A stretch of DNA of 64,000 nt from CAMFLJ01 sp963702555 (lineage in GTDB: Bacteria > Actinomycetota > Acidimicrobiia > Acidimicrobiales > Acidimicrobilacustridaceae), in assembly GCA_963702555.1 (NCBI GenBank), contig CAVPCW010000010.1, forward strand, positions 1 through 64,000, read 5' to 3'. Shown piece by piece: positions 16,003 through 24,703 of this stretch. The notes under the pieces were generated by a model that saw only the letters and a program-made list of their open reading frames with translations, did no database searches and was not told where the DNA came from. The translations under genes were made by a program, and so were the position numbers. Positions within the stretch are counted from its first letter, which is position 1, and every line of letters starts with the position of its first letter.

Positions 16003-16944
16003 CCCGCCTCGTCACCGTCGGCGCCGCCCAGCTCGGGCCCATCCAGCGCGACCACTCCCGCAAGGACGTCGTCGAGCGCCTCCTCGACCTGCTGCGCCAG
16101 GGCGCCGAGCACGGCTGCGACCTCGTCGTGTTCCCCGAGCTCGCCCTCACCACCTTCTTCCCCCGCTGGTACATCACCGACGAGGCCGAGCTCGACCAGT
16201 GGTACGAGACCGCCATGCCCGGCCCCGAGACGCAGGTGCTCTTCGACGAGGCCGCCCGCCTCGGCGTCGGGTTCAGCCTCGGGTACGCCGAGCTGAAGGT
16301 CGACGAGGCCACCGGCGAGCAAGCACCGCTTCAACTGCCAGGTGCTCGTCGAGCGCGACGGCTCGGTCGTCGGCACCTACCGCAAGGTGCACCTGCCCGG
16401 GCACTTCGAGAACGAGCCGTGGCGCCGGTTCCAGCACCTCGAGAAGCGCTACTTCGAGCCCGGCCCCGACGGCTTCGGCGTGTGGCGGGCCTACGGCGGC
16501 ATCGTCGGCATGGCCATCTGCAACGACCGCCGCTGGCCGGAGACCTACCGGGTGATGGGCCTGCAGGGCGCCGAGCTGATCCTCATCGGGTACAACACGC
16601 CGGTCCACAACCCGCCGGCCCCCGAGCACGACCGCCTGGGCGACTTCCACAACCACCTCGTCATGCAGTCCGGCGCCTACCAGAACGGCACCTGGGTGGT
16701 CGGGGTGGCCAAGGCCGGCGACGAGGAGGGCATCCCGATGATCGGCGGCTCCGCCATCATCGCCCCCACCGGGGAGATCGTGGGCCGTTGCGTCACCGAG
16801 GGCGACGAGCTGGCCGTGGCCATCGCCGACCTCGACCTGTGCACGTCGTACAAGACGTCGGTGTTCGACTTCGCCAAGCACCGCCAGCCCTGGGCCTACG
16901 GCCGCATCACCGAGCAGACCGGCGCCATCCTCCCGCCCGAGTAG
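15999..16944 (+). CDS. N-carbamoyl-D-amino-acid hydrolase, nitrilase superfamily (frameshifted)
   Basis: A nitrilase-fold amidase of about 315 residues. The triad is visible: Glu in VFPELALTTFFPRW, Lys in YRKVHLPGH and Cys in MAICNDRRWPE. These flanking residues are those of D-carbamoylases rather than general nitrilases. The frame shifts by +1 near 16318 (between ATGEQ and KHRFNCQ), splitting the gene. All conserved blocks continue afterwards, so I take it as one gene with a probable sequence error. With the hydantoinase this would yield D-amino acids; the L-type carbamoylase beside it covers the other hand or a different substrate. Confidence 0.85.
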
Positions 16945-16951
16945 CCCCGCC

Positions 16952-17188
16952 TCAGTCGGAGGACTCGACCTGCACCGACACCCGCGTGGCGCCGTGGGCC
17001 AGCGCCGCCCGCAGGATGGTGGCCACGGTCTCGACCACGAGCTCGTCGTCGCCGGCGATGGCGGTGCCGAACGGGCCGATCTCGACGTCCAGCCCCGCTG
17101 CGGTGGCGGCGTCGAACGCGACCTGCACGTGGGGGCCGGGCTCCCCGGCGGTGAACGGTTCGACCGTGAACTCGGCGTGCAGCGTCAC
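16952..17188 (-). CDS. MTH1187/YqgV-like thiamine-binding family protein
   Basis: A 78-residue ferredoxin-fold protein of the UPF0045/thiamine-binding group. It has EFTVEPF at the start, a central DVEIGPFGTAIAGD and a final helix-strand ATRVSVQVE. Members bind thiamine or related compounds and may form oligomers, but many are of unknown role. GTG at 17188 has TAGCCT 7 nt upstream, a leaderless arrangement. It converges with the D-carbamoylase gene, 7 nt apart. Confidence 0.7.
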   Translation of the reverse strand: MTLHAEFTVEPFTAGEPGPHVQVAFDAATAAGLDVEIGPFGTAIAGDDELVVETVATILRAALAHGATRVSVQVESSD

Positions 17189-17250
17189 GGCCCCGAGGCT
17201 ACCCGCCGCTCCCGACCGCTTCCCCTTCAGTCAGAACGAGGGACAGGGGG

Positions 17251-18261
17251 TCAGCCGGGGGTGCCGTCCCAGTCGGAGAAGGCGTCGATCATCGCCTTCA
17301 CGTCGCCGAGGGGGTAGAGGATCGGGCAGGTGCAGCCGTGGGCCATGTACTCGGCGACCTTGGTGCGGGCCTCCGCCGGGGTGCCCGAGGCGGTGAGCAT
17401 CTCGACGATCTCGTCGGGCACCAGCTTCGAGGCCTCCTTCACCTGCTCGTAGGTGGCCGGCCACGTGAGGACCTCGCCCACCGCGTCGAGCAGCGACTGG
17501 GGCACGCCCGACGCCTTCATGATGTGGGGCTGCTGGCCCAGGTACTGGGTGACCATCATGCGGGCCATGTCGAGGGCGACCTCGCGGTCCTCGTGCACCG
17601 AGCACACCACCAGCTGGGGCCGGTCGAGGTCGTCGACCGAGCGGCCGGCCCGGTCGGCGCCGATGGCCAGGTGCTCCATCGCCTGCGCGTTGTAGTCGGG
17701 GGAGACGAGGTAGTTGAGCACCACGCCGTCGGCGATCTCGCCGGTGAGCTCCATCATCTTCATGCCCGTTGCCCCGATGTAGATCGGCACGTCCTTGGGC
17801 CGGCGCTCCTGGTACACGTAGTCGAGCTCGACGCCGTCGAGGTGCACGTGCTGGCCCTCGAAGGTCACCGTCTCGTCGTGCAGGAGCGCCCGCACCACCG
17901 TCACGATCTCCTTCATGGCGCCGAGGGGCTTGGCCCGGCTGATGCCGACCTTGGCGGCCAGCGGGTCCCACCAGGCGCCGATGCCGAGGATCACCCGGCC
18001 GGGGGCCAGGTCGTCGAGGGTCGAGAAGGTGGCGGCGAGCCGGGCCGGGTTGCGGCTCCAGCAGTCGACGACGCCCGAGCCCACCTTGATGGTGTCGGTC
18101 ACCGACGCGAACGCCGCCATCGGCACCGTGGCCTCGCGCACCAGCCGGCTCTCGGCCTGCCACACGGCGTCGAAGCCCTTGGCCTCGGCGTACTGCGCGA
18201 ACTCCATGCCCTCCCGGATGGGGTGGGCGTCCTGCAGGTAGATGGCGACGGGCACGGCCAT
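17251..18261 (-). CDS. LLM-class (F420-type) oxidoreductase
   Basis: A 336-residue luciferase-like TIM barrel. AEAKGFDAVWQAESR, VGSGVVDCWSRNPARLAATFSTLDDLAPGRVILGIGAW and VPIYIGATGMKMMELTGEIADG are the familiar F420-dependent landmarks. The cofactor is assumed to be F420 from family resemblance. GGAG lies 9 nt before the ATG. It is the last gene of the leftward xanthine dehydrogenase/aminohydrolase unit, 41 nt after the aminohydrolase stop. A role in oxidising or reducing a heterocycle is plausible but not shown. Confidence 0.85.
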   Translation of the reverse strand: MAVPVAIYLQDAHPIREGMEFAQYAEAKGFDAVWQAESRLVREATVPMAAFASVTDTIKVGSGVVDCWSRNPARLAATFSTLDDLAPGRVILGIGAWWDPLAAKVGISRAKPLGAMKEIVTVVRALLHDETVTFEGQHVHLDGVELDYVYQERRPKDVPIYIGATGMKMMELTGEIADGVVLNYLVSPDYNAQAMEHLAIGADRAGRSVDDLDRPQLVVCSVHEDREVALDMARMMVTQYLGQQPHIMKASGVPQSLLDAVGEVLTWPATYEQVKEASKLVPDEIVEMLTASGTPAEARTKVAEYMAHGCTCPILYPLGDVKAMIDAFSDWDGTPG

Positions 18262-18302
18262 GGGTGTGGGCTCCAGGGAGAGGTGGTGGGGGAGAGGGGT
18301 GG

Positions 18303-19381
18303 TCAGAGGCGGGCGTGGAGGCGGGCGGCCTGCTCGGCGGCGCGGGCCCGCACCTCGACGGGGTCGACCCGGGTGGGCTCGCCGTCGGCGAACACGGTCT
18401 GGCCGTCGACGACGACCTCGAGCGGGGAGACCCCGGGGTGTAGGCCAGGTGCCACGGGCTCATGGGCTCGTAGCTCCACGTCACGCGGTCGTCGAGGGCC
18501 TCGGGGAACAGGGCCCAGCCGCCGGCCAGCCAGTCCCACGCGGTGTCGGGCGACTCGGTGACGTCGCTGGCCCGCAGGGCGGCGAAGGCGATGCGGAACT
18601 CCTCGAGCATGTCGCCGCCGATGCCGTCGGTGCCGAGCACGACCGGGTTGGGTCGGTCGGCGGGGTGGGCGTAGCCGACCGCGTTGTTCATGTTCGAGCG
18701 GGGGTTGTGGGCGATGGTGCCCCGCAGCCGGCGGTCGAGGTGGACGCAGTGGGCGAGGAGCCACTCGTCGTTGGCGAACGGGGCGAGGCGGGCGCCGGCG
18801 CCGACGTCGGTGAGGTCCTCGGCCACGTGGATGTGCACGCCCACGCCGAGGTCGTCGGCCAGGCCGACCACCGCCTCGAGGGTCTCGTCGGAGAGGGTGA
18901 GGCAGGCGTGGGCGCCCACGAAGCCCCGGCCGCCGGCGCGCAGGAAGCGCTCGTTCTCGGCCAGGCCCCGTGCCGCGCCGTCGGCGCCGTGGCGGTCGGT
19001 GACCTCGTAGCAGCACGACACCTTCACCCCGACCTCGGCGCAGGCCTCGGCGATGACGTCGAGCGAGCCCTCGATGGCGTTGGGGGAGGCGTGGTGGTCG
19101 ACGATGGCGGTGGTGCCCCGCTCGAGCGCCTCCATGGCGCCGAGCATCGCCGACCAGCGGATCATCTCGAGGTCGAGGGCGGCGTCGAGGCGCCACCACA
19201 CCTGGTCGAGGATCTGGGTGAAGTCGGTGGCCACGCCCGGAGGCGCGGGCATGCCCCGTGCCAGCGCGGAGTAGAGGTGGTGGTGGCCGCACACCAGCCC
19301 GGGTGTCACCGACGGCGGCAGCTCCACGACCACCGAGGCGATGGTGCGTTCGTCGTTGGGTGTGGCAGCGTCGGCGGTCAC
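18303..19381 (-). CDS. SsnA-like aminohydrolase (guanine/8-oxoguanine deaminase type), frameshifted
   Basis: About 359 residues. Motifs closely follow E. coli SsnA: GLVCGHHHLYSALARG, VDHHASPNAIEGSL, HIHVAEDL, LLAHCVHL, HNPRSNMNNAVGYAHP and VLGTDGIGGDM. These supply the metal His, Glu and Asp of purine deaminases. The frame is lost in a CCCCGGGG block near 18440; one missing base restores the ending SPLEVVVDGQTVFADG. GTG 19381 overlaps the xanthine dehydrogenase stop. SsnA-type proteins are near 440 residues; here the N-terminal beta-sandwich strands are missing and the C-terminal ones are short. It probably deaminates a purine or related ring. Confidence 0.8.
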
Positions 19382-22002
19382 GCGCCGGCGACCCCCGTGT
19401 CGGGTCGCATCGGCAGGCGGTTGCGCCACTCGCCGTCGAGCTCGTGCAGGGCCGCGGCCACCGCGCCCGACGTGGGCACGAGGCCGATCTCGCCCACGCC
19501 CTTCACGCCGTAGGGGGCGTTGGGCTGGGGCACCTCGACGAGGATGGTCTCGATGTCGGGCACGTCCTTGGCCCGGATGATGTTCAGCGCCCGCAGGGTC
19601 ATCGCCGTGGGGCGGGCGTCGTCGTCGGTCGGGAAGTCCTCGGTCAGCGCGTAGCCGAGGCCCATGTGCACGGCGCCCTCGATCTGGCCGACGCACAGGA
19701 GCGGGTTCACGGCCCGACCGACGTCGTGGGCCGCCACGACCTTCTCGACGGCGCCGGTCTCGCGGTCGACGATGGCGACCTGGGCGGCGTAGCCGAACGC
19801 CGAGTGGATGATCGGGTGCTCGACCCCGGGCTCGCCGAGGTGGTTGGTCCAGTCGACCCGGAACTCGCCGGGGTAGTCGATTCCGGTGCGGCAGCCGTCG
19901 GCCAGCGCCGCCTTGCACGCGTCGGCGACCGAGCCGGAGGCCATGAGGGTGCCGCGGCTGCCGGTGGTCTGACCGGCGCCGAGCTCGCGGGTGGTGTCGA
20001 CCACGACCCGCACACGGGAGGGGTCGACCCCGAGCTCCTCGACCGCGACCTGGAGGGCGACGGTGTGCACGCCCTGGCCCATCTCGGTCCAGCAGTGGCG
20101 GACCTCGACGGTGCCGTCCTCCTCGAAGCGCACGATTGACCGGGAGATCTCGATGAAGCCGTTGCCGAGGCCGGAGTTCTTGAGGCCGAGGCCGAGCCCG
20201 ACGGCCTTGCCCGCGGCGCGGGCCTCGTCGTAGTGGGGCTTCACCGCGTCGAGGCACTCGCGGGCGCCGCGGCAGCCGTCGTCCATGATCTGGCCGGGGC
20301 CCCACTCGACGCCGGGCGCGATCACGTTGCGGGAGCGGATCTCCCACCCGCTGATGCCGACCTTCTCGGCCAGGCGGTCGAGCACGCCCTCCATGGCGAA
20401 CTGGGCCTGGTTGGCGCCGAAGCCGCGGAAGGCGCCGCACACCGGGTTGTTGGTGCGGGCGGCCACGGCCTCCACGTCGATGGTGGGCAGGTGGTAGGGC
20501 CCGGAGGCGTGGCCGGCGGCCCGCTCGAGCACCTTCATGCCGACGCTGGCGTAGGGGCCGGAGTCGCCGATCATGCGGACCCACAGACCGGTGAGCACCC
20601 CGTCGGCGTCGCAGCCGGCCTTGTAGCGCATGGTGATCGGGTGCCGCTTGGCGTGCATGAGGAGGCTCTCCTCGCGGGAGAGCGTGCACTTCACCGGCCG
20701 GCCGAGGAGCCAGGCGGCGAGCGCCGTCTGCCCCTGGTTCGACATGTCCTCCTTGCCGCCGAAGGCGCCGCCGTTGGAGACGAGCTGCACGGTGACGCGG
20801 GAGGTGTCGACGGCGAGCAGCGACGCGATCTGGTCGCGGTCGTCCCACACGCCCTGGCCGCCGGAGTAGACGTGGAGCCCGCCGTCGGCCGTGGGCACGG
20901 CGAGGGTCGACTCGGGCTCGAGGAAGGCGTGCTCGATGCGCTGGGTGTGGAACGTCTCCTCCACCACGTGGGCGGAGGCGGCCAGGGCGGCCTCGACGTC
21001 GCCCCGCGCGTAGGTGGAGGTCGAGAGCACGTTGCCGTCGAGCTGCCACACCGCGTCGGGGGCGCCGGGGGCGACGGCCGCCTCGGGGTCGGCGATGGCG
21101 GGGTGGACCTCGTAGGTGACGTCGACCAGCTCGACCGCGGCCCGGGCGGTGATGCGGTCGTCGGCCACGACGATGGCGAGCACGTCGCCCAGGTAGGAGG
21201 TGCGGCCGCCGACCGGGATCATGACCGGCCAGTCCTTGTGGATGATGCCGACCCGCAGCTCGCCGGGGATGTCGGCGGCGGTGAACACGGCGTGCACGCC
21301 GGGGTGGGCGAGGGCCCGGCTGGTGTCGATGGCGAGGATGTCGGCGCGGGCGTGGTCGGAGAGCTTCAGGCCGGCGTGGAGCATGCCGTCGACCCGGATG
21401 TCGTCGACGTAGCCACGATCGCCGAGGGCGAGCTCGTTGGCCTCGTACTTCACGCCCGACGAGCCGACGCCGCCCTGGGGGAGGGCCACCGGGACCTCAT
21501 CGGCGACGAGCGCCTCGATGGCGTCGAGGATCTTGACGTACCCGGTGCAGCGGCACAGGTGGGCGCCGAGGTGGCGGGCCGCCTTGTCACGGGTGAGCGG
21601 GCTCTCGGGGGTGGACTTGTCGAGCAGCGCCTTGGTGCGCACGAGGATGCCGGGGGTGCAGAAGCCGCACTGGAGCGCGCCGGTGGCGGCGAAGGCGTCG
21701 GCGAGGCGGTCGCGCTCGTCGGCGCCGAACCCCTCGAGGGTGGTGATCGACCGGCCGGCGACCCGCTCGAGGCTGGTCTGGCACGAGACCTGGGCCTTGC
21801 CGTCGATGAGCACCGTGCAGCAGCCGCACTGGCCCGACGGGGAGCAGCCGTCCTTCGGGGAGGTCAGGTCGAGCTCGTCGCGCAGCGCGGAGAGGAGATG
21901 GGGGTGGTGCCCGCCGACCAACACCTCCTGCCCGTTGACGGTGAGGGAGACGGGTGCGGCCTCGGGGACCGTCGGGGGGAGTGCGTCGGTGGTGCCGGTC
22001 AC
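19378..22002 (-). CDS. xdhD: Fused [2Fe-2S]/molybdopterin xanthine dehydrogenase (XdhD type)
   Basis: An 874-residue fusion. Residues 1-170 form the iron-sulfur part: DGCSPSGQCGCCTVLIDG, then CGFCTPGIL and HLCRCTGY, giving two [2Fe-2S] clusters. From about residue 190 comes the molybdopterin part: GGAFGGKED, GAFRGFGANQAQF, EMGQGVHTVALQV, VKGVGEIG with the catalytic Glu near the end. This layout matches proteins named XdhD or selenium-dependent xanthine dehydrogenase; no FAD subunit lies nearby. It hydroxylates purines or other N-heterocycles. Transcription probably starts at the TTGACA inside operator site 3, and the gene leads the aminohydrolase and LLM genes. Confidence 0.92.
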   Translation of the reverse strand: MTGTTDALPPTVPEAAPVSLTVNGQEVLVGGHHPHLLSALRDELDLTSPKDGCSPSGQCGCCTVLIDGKAQVSCQTSLERVAGRSITTLEGFGADERDRLADAFAATGALQCGFCTPGILVRTKALLDKSTPESPLTRDKAARHLGAHLCRCTGYVKILDAIEALVADEVPVALPQGGVGSSGVKYEANELALGDRGYVDDIRVDGMLHAGLKLSDHARADILAIDTSRALAHPGVHAVFTAADIPGELRVGIIHKDWPVMIPVGGRTSYLGDVLAIVVADDRITARAAVELVDVTYEVHPAIADPEAAVAPGAPDAVWQLDGNVLSTSTYARGDVEAALAASAHVVEETFHTQRIEHAFLEPESTLAVPTADGGLHVYSGGQGVWDDRDQIASLLAVDTSRVTVQLVSNGGAFGGKEDMSNQGQTALAAWLLGRPVKCTLSREESLLMHAKRHPITMRYKAGCDADGVLTGLWVRMIGDSGPYASVGMKVLERAAGHASGPYHLPTIDVEAVAARTNNPVCGAFRGFGANQAQFAMEGVLDRLAEKVGISGWEIRSRNVIAPGVEWGPGQIMDDGCRGARECLDAVKPHYDEARAAGKAVGLGLGLKNSGLGNGFIEISRSIVRFEEDGTVEVRHCWTEMGQGVHTVALQVAVEELGVDPSRVRVVVDTTRELGAGQTTGSRGTLMASGSVADACKAALADGCRTGIDYPGEFRVDWTNHLGEPGVEHPIIHSAFGYAAQVAIVDRETGAVEKVVAAHDVGRAVNPLLCVGQIEGAVHMGLGYALTEDFPTDDDARPTAMTLRALNIIRAKDVPDIETILVEVPQPNAPYGVKGVGEIGLVPTSGAVAAALHELDGEWRNRLPMRPDTGVAGA

Positions 22003-22022
22003 GCGGCCATGGTCCCGTGGCC

Positions 22023-22039
22023 TTCAACAAAATGTCAAT
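22023..22039 (-). promoter_or_regulatory. Palindromic operator, site 3, at the xdhD promoter
   Basis: TTCAACAAAATGTCAAT. Read on the minus strand this gives a perfect -35 TTGACA followed by TTTTGTTGAAGGC, almost the same as site 2 (TTGACAAATTGTTGAAGGC). It lies 21 nt before the xdhD GTG. The downstream -10 is not clear (GACCAT at 18 nt). Repressor binding here would block xdhD. Confidence 0.75.
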
Positions 22040-22142
22040 CAGCTCGGCCCCCCTTCACGCGGCGTTCACGGGCCATCGGCGAACGGTGTGGGCCGGGCGA
22101 CGGAGCCGGTCCCCGAACGCGGCTCGTCGGTACGCTCGAGCC

Positions 22143-22799
22143 ATGTTCTTCGGCTGGAGGAAGCCCGTCATGGTCGCCCCCGAGGACGCCCTGCCCGGAC
22201 GGCCGACGCCGATGCCGGTGGCGGCCGAGCACCTCGTGCTGGGCACGCCGATGACGCCGCCCTGGCCCCAGGGCAGCGAGGTGCTGATCGTGGGGATGGG
22301 GTGCTTCTGGGGTGCGGAGCGGAAGTTCTGGGAGCTGCCGGGGGTGATCACCACCGCGGTGGGCTACGCCGGCGGCCACACGCCGAACCCGACCTACGAC
22401 GAGGTCTGCTCGGGGCTGACCGGCCACGCCGAGGTCGTGCTCGTGGTGTTCGACCCGGCGTGGGTCGGCCGCCCGGAGGTGCTGCGGTGCTTCTGGGAGA
22501 ACCACGACCCGACCCAGGGGTTCCGCCAGGGCAACGACGTGGGCACGCAGTACCGCTCGGCGATCTTCACGACCACCGACGACCAGCACGCCGATGCCGT
22601 GGCGAGCCGCGACCGCTATGCCGCGGTCCTGCGCGCCGCGCACTTCGACGACGTCACCACCGAGATCGCCCCGGCCGGCCCGTTCGCCTACGCCGAGGAC
22701 GACCACCAGCAGTACCTGGCGAAGCACCCGGACGGCTACTGCGGCCTCGGCGGCACCGGGGTGGCCTGCCCGGTCGGCATCGCCTCCTCCGAGGGCTGA
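22143..22799 (+). CDS. msrA: Peptide-methionine (S)-S-oxide reductase
   Basis: A 218-residue MsrA. The catalytic motif GMGCFWGAERKFWELPGV is near residue 45, with the nucleophilic Cys in GCFWG. VGYAGGHTPNPTYDEVCSGLTGHAEVV, QGNDVGTQYRSAIF and HQQYLAKHPDGYCGLGGTG complete the family signature. It repairs oxidised methionine in the cytoplasm. TACGCT lies 6 nt before the ATG (leaderless pattern). It stands alone, divergent from xdhD. Confidence 0.95.
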   Translation: MFFGWRKPVMVAPEDALPGRPTPMPVAAEHLVLGTPMTPPWPQGSEVLIVGMGCFWGAERKFWELPGVITTAVGYAGGHTPNPTYDEVCSGLTGHAEVVLVVFDPAWVGRPEVLRCFWENHDPTQGFRQGNDVGTQYRSAIFTTTDDQHADAVASRDRYAAVLRAAHFDDVTTEIAPAGPFAYAEDDHQQYLAKHPDGYCGLGGTGVACPVGIASSEG

Positions 22800-23220
22800 G
22801 CCGGCGCGCTCGGAGGCGGTGGCGGGGACCGTCCGGCGAGTAGTTAGCCGACGTACTACTGGCGGCCATCGAAACGTGGTCGTCATGGAAACGGCCTCCT
22901 CGGCGGCCACCCGAGCCCTTCCAGGTGTTCGAACGGCGCCGTCTGGCGCCGCCGGCTCACCCGATGCTCGATGGCGCACCGATCGCGTCATCCGAGCTGA
23001 TTCCAACTGACTTTTTGCGCGCGGTTGGCCGTCACACGCATGTCACGCACCGTCCATAACTGTGGATAAGTCGAGCACTCTCCGCGCGAAAGTGTTCGAT
23101 GCTGTGTCTGGAGTCACAGGATTTCAGGGTCCTGAACGTTGCATTTCGGTAACAGGCGCTTCAGCGTAGGGGGCTGTTTGTTGCAGATCGGTTTCGGTCT
23201 GCTCGGAAGGAGCTTCACCC
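22800..23220. other. 421-nt intergenic region upstream of the Rpf-like gene
   Basis: No coding potential on either strand fits a gene. The region is less GC-rich than its surroundings. It holds a TTTTT run near 23014, repeated TCACACGCATGTCACGCA, one perfect DnaA-box-like TGTGGATAA at 23061-23069 and a good ribosome site (GAAGGAG) before 23221. A long regulated leader is likely. The conserved core of the c-di-AMP (ydaO) riboswitch often found before rpf genes was looked for and not seen. Confidence 0.5.
23061..23069 (-). promoter_or_regulatory. Single DnaA-box-like 9-mer
   Basis: TTATCCACA on the minus strand matches the DnaA box consensus exactly. No second box was noticed in the same gap, and no dnaA or dnaN gene lies in the window, so this is not an origin. 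It may be a regulatory DnaA site or chance. Confidence 0.35.
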
Positions 23221-23892
23221 ATGACCCCGAACACCACCCCTCGCAGTGCCCGCCGCAACGCCAAGACCGTCGCGATCGGGGCAGTCGCCCTGACCGCCGC
23301 CGTCGCGCTGCCGGCGTTCGCCATCGACCGCGGGGGTGACGGAGCTGTGGATGTGGCGACGGCGGCTGACGCCGTCGAGAGCACGACCACCACGACCATC
23401 GACCCGGCCCTCGCCGCGTGGCTCGACGCCAAGTCGGTCGACGAGTCGCTCGCCGCGCTCGCCACCCTCACCCCGGAGCAGCTGTTCGCGCTCCAGAGCC
23501 AGGACTGGACCCTCGAGCAGCGCGTCTCGTTCGCCGAGCTCGCGGCCCAGCAGGCCGAGCTCGAGTCGTTCTACGCGTTCGTCAGCTGGAGCACCGCCCA
23601 GGCCGAGGCCGCCCGCAAGGCCAGCGCTCCCGCCGTCTCCTCCGGCAGCGTGTGGGACCGTCTCGCCCAGTGCGAGACCGGTGGCAACTGGGCCCACCCC
23701 ACCGTGTCCGGTGGGTTCTCCGGCGGCCTGATGTTCCACTCGGTCACCTGGAACGCCAACGGCGGCCAGGCGTACGCCTCGACCGCCTCGGGTGCCACCC
23801 GTGAGCAGCAGATCGTCGTCGCCGAGCGCATCCTCGCCAACTCCGGTTGGGGTGCGTGGCCCGGCTGCTCCCGCAAGCTCGGCCTGCGCTGA
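23221..23892 (+). CDS. Resuscitation-promoting-factor-like transglycosylase, secreted
   Basis: A 223-residue secreted protein. The N-terminus has a twin-basic stretch and a hydrophobic segment AIGAVALTAAVALPAFA, a signal peptide with AFA cleavage motif. A helical region follows (residues 60-130), then the Rpf-type lysozyme fold VWDRLAQCETGGNWAH...GGLMFHSVTWNANGG with the catalytic Glu in CETGGNW and the paired Cys in WPGCSRKLGL. Such enzymes cleave peptidoglycan glycan strands and promote regrowth of dormant cells. GAAGGAG precedes the ATG. The long upstream gap suggests complex control. Confidence 0.9.
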   Translation: MTPNTTPRSARRNAKTVAIGAVALTAAVALPAFAIDRGGDGAVDVATAADAVESTTTTTIDPALAAWLDAKSVDESLAALATLTPEQLFALQSQDWTLEQRVSFAELAAQQAELESFYAFVSWSTAQAEAARKASAPAVSSGSVWDRLAQCETGGNWAHPTVSGGFSGGLMFHSVTWNANGGQAYASTASGATREQQIVVAERILANSGWGAWPGCSRKLGLR

Positions 23893-24051
23893 TCCGTGGG
23901 TGGGTGGTCGGCGCCGGAGCGTTCGGCGCCGTCCACCGGCCCCACCCCTCGGACCTCGACGAACCCGCCTCGCCCCAACGGCGAACGGCTCCGCTAGCCT
24001 CGGCAGCCGCACGTTGTTCCGGATCATTCGACGAGGAAGGGATCCCCTCAC

Positions 24052-24633
24052 ATGGCTTTCGAGCTCCCCCCGCTTCCGTGGGCAGAAGACGCTCTCGCAC
24101 CGCACATCAGCGCCGAGACCATCGAGTACCACTACGGCAAGCACCACAAGACCTACGTCGACAACCTCAACAAGGCCGTCGACGGCACGCCTGACGCCGA
24201 CCTCTCGCTCGAGGACATCATCCTCAAGGCCGAGGGCCCGCTGTTCAACAACTCGGCCCAGGTCTGGAACCACACCTTCTTCTGGAACGGCCTCGCCCCC
24301 AGCGGCGGCGGCGCCCCCACCGGTGCGGTGGCCGACAAGATCAACGCCTCGTTCGGCTCCTACGACGAGTTCCGCACCCAGATCACCCAGGCCGGCATCA
24401 CCCAGTTCGGCTCCGGCTGGGCGTGGCTGATCGACAACAACGGCACGCTCGAGGTCACCAAGACGGCCAACGCCGACCTGCCCCTCAAGCACGGCCAGAA
24501 GGCGCTCTGGACGATCGACGTCTGGGAGCACGCCTACTACATCGACTACCGCAACGCGCGGCCGAAGTTCATCGACGTCGTCCTCGACAACCTCATCAAC
24601 TGGGACTTCGTCAACCAGAACCTGGCCTCCTGA
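24052..24633 (+). CDS. sodB: Superoxide dismutase, Fe/Mn family
   Basis: A 193-residue SOD. It opens ELPPLPWAEDALAPHIS. Metal ligands are His in YHYGKHHKTYV, His in VWNHTFFWN, and Asp and His in TIDVWEHAYYIDY. Length fits the cytoplasmic Fe/Mn family; iron versus manganese cannot be settled by eye. GAGGAAGGGAT precedes the ATG. It detoxifies superoxide. Followed by a strong hairpin terminator. Confidence 0.95.
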   Translation: MAFELPPLPWAEDALAPHISAETIEYHYGKHHKTYVDNLNKAVDGTPDADLSLEDIILKAEGPLFNNSAQVWNHTFFWNGLAPSGGGAPTGAVADKINASFGSYDEFRTQITQAGITQFGSGWAWLIDNNGTLEVTKTANADLPLKHGQKALWTIDVWEHAYYIDYRNARPKFIDVVLDNLINWDFVNQNLAS

Positions 24634-24652
24634 GCCAGTTCATCCTTCGTGG

Positions 24653-24676
24653 TCGGGGCCCCTCCGGGGGCCCCGA
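24653..24676 (+). terminator. Hairpin terminator after sodB
   Basis: A 10-bp perfect stem TCGGGGCCCC/GGGGCCCCGA with a 4-nt loop, 19 nt after the sodB stop. No T-run follows. Confidence 0.75.
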
Positions 24677-24703
24677 TCCGCGTCCGGACCCACCCAGGAG
24701 TCG

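Noticed and set aside
17231..21049. A 3.8-kb open frame on the minus strand overlapping the xdhD, aminohydrolase and LLM genes
   Set aside because: Its sequence is Arg/Gly/Pro-rich out-of-frame reading of xdhD, then it passes through the aminohydrolase frame and the LLM gene's wrong frame. Only the middle part is real, and it is annotated separately.
23061..23069. A replication origin suggested by a DnaA box
   Set aside because: Only one box, no AT-rich unwinding element and no dnaA, dnaN or parAB genes in the window.
22800..23220. A c-di-AMP (ydaO) riboswitch before the Rpf-like gene
   Set aside because: The conserved core sequence of that riboswitch was looked for by eye and not found. 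A covariance search would be needed to exclude a diverged form.
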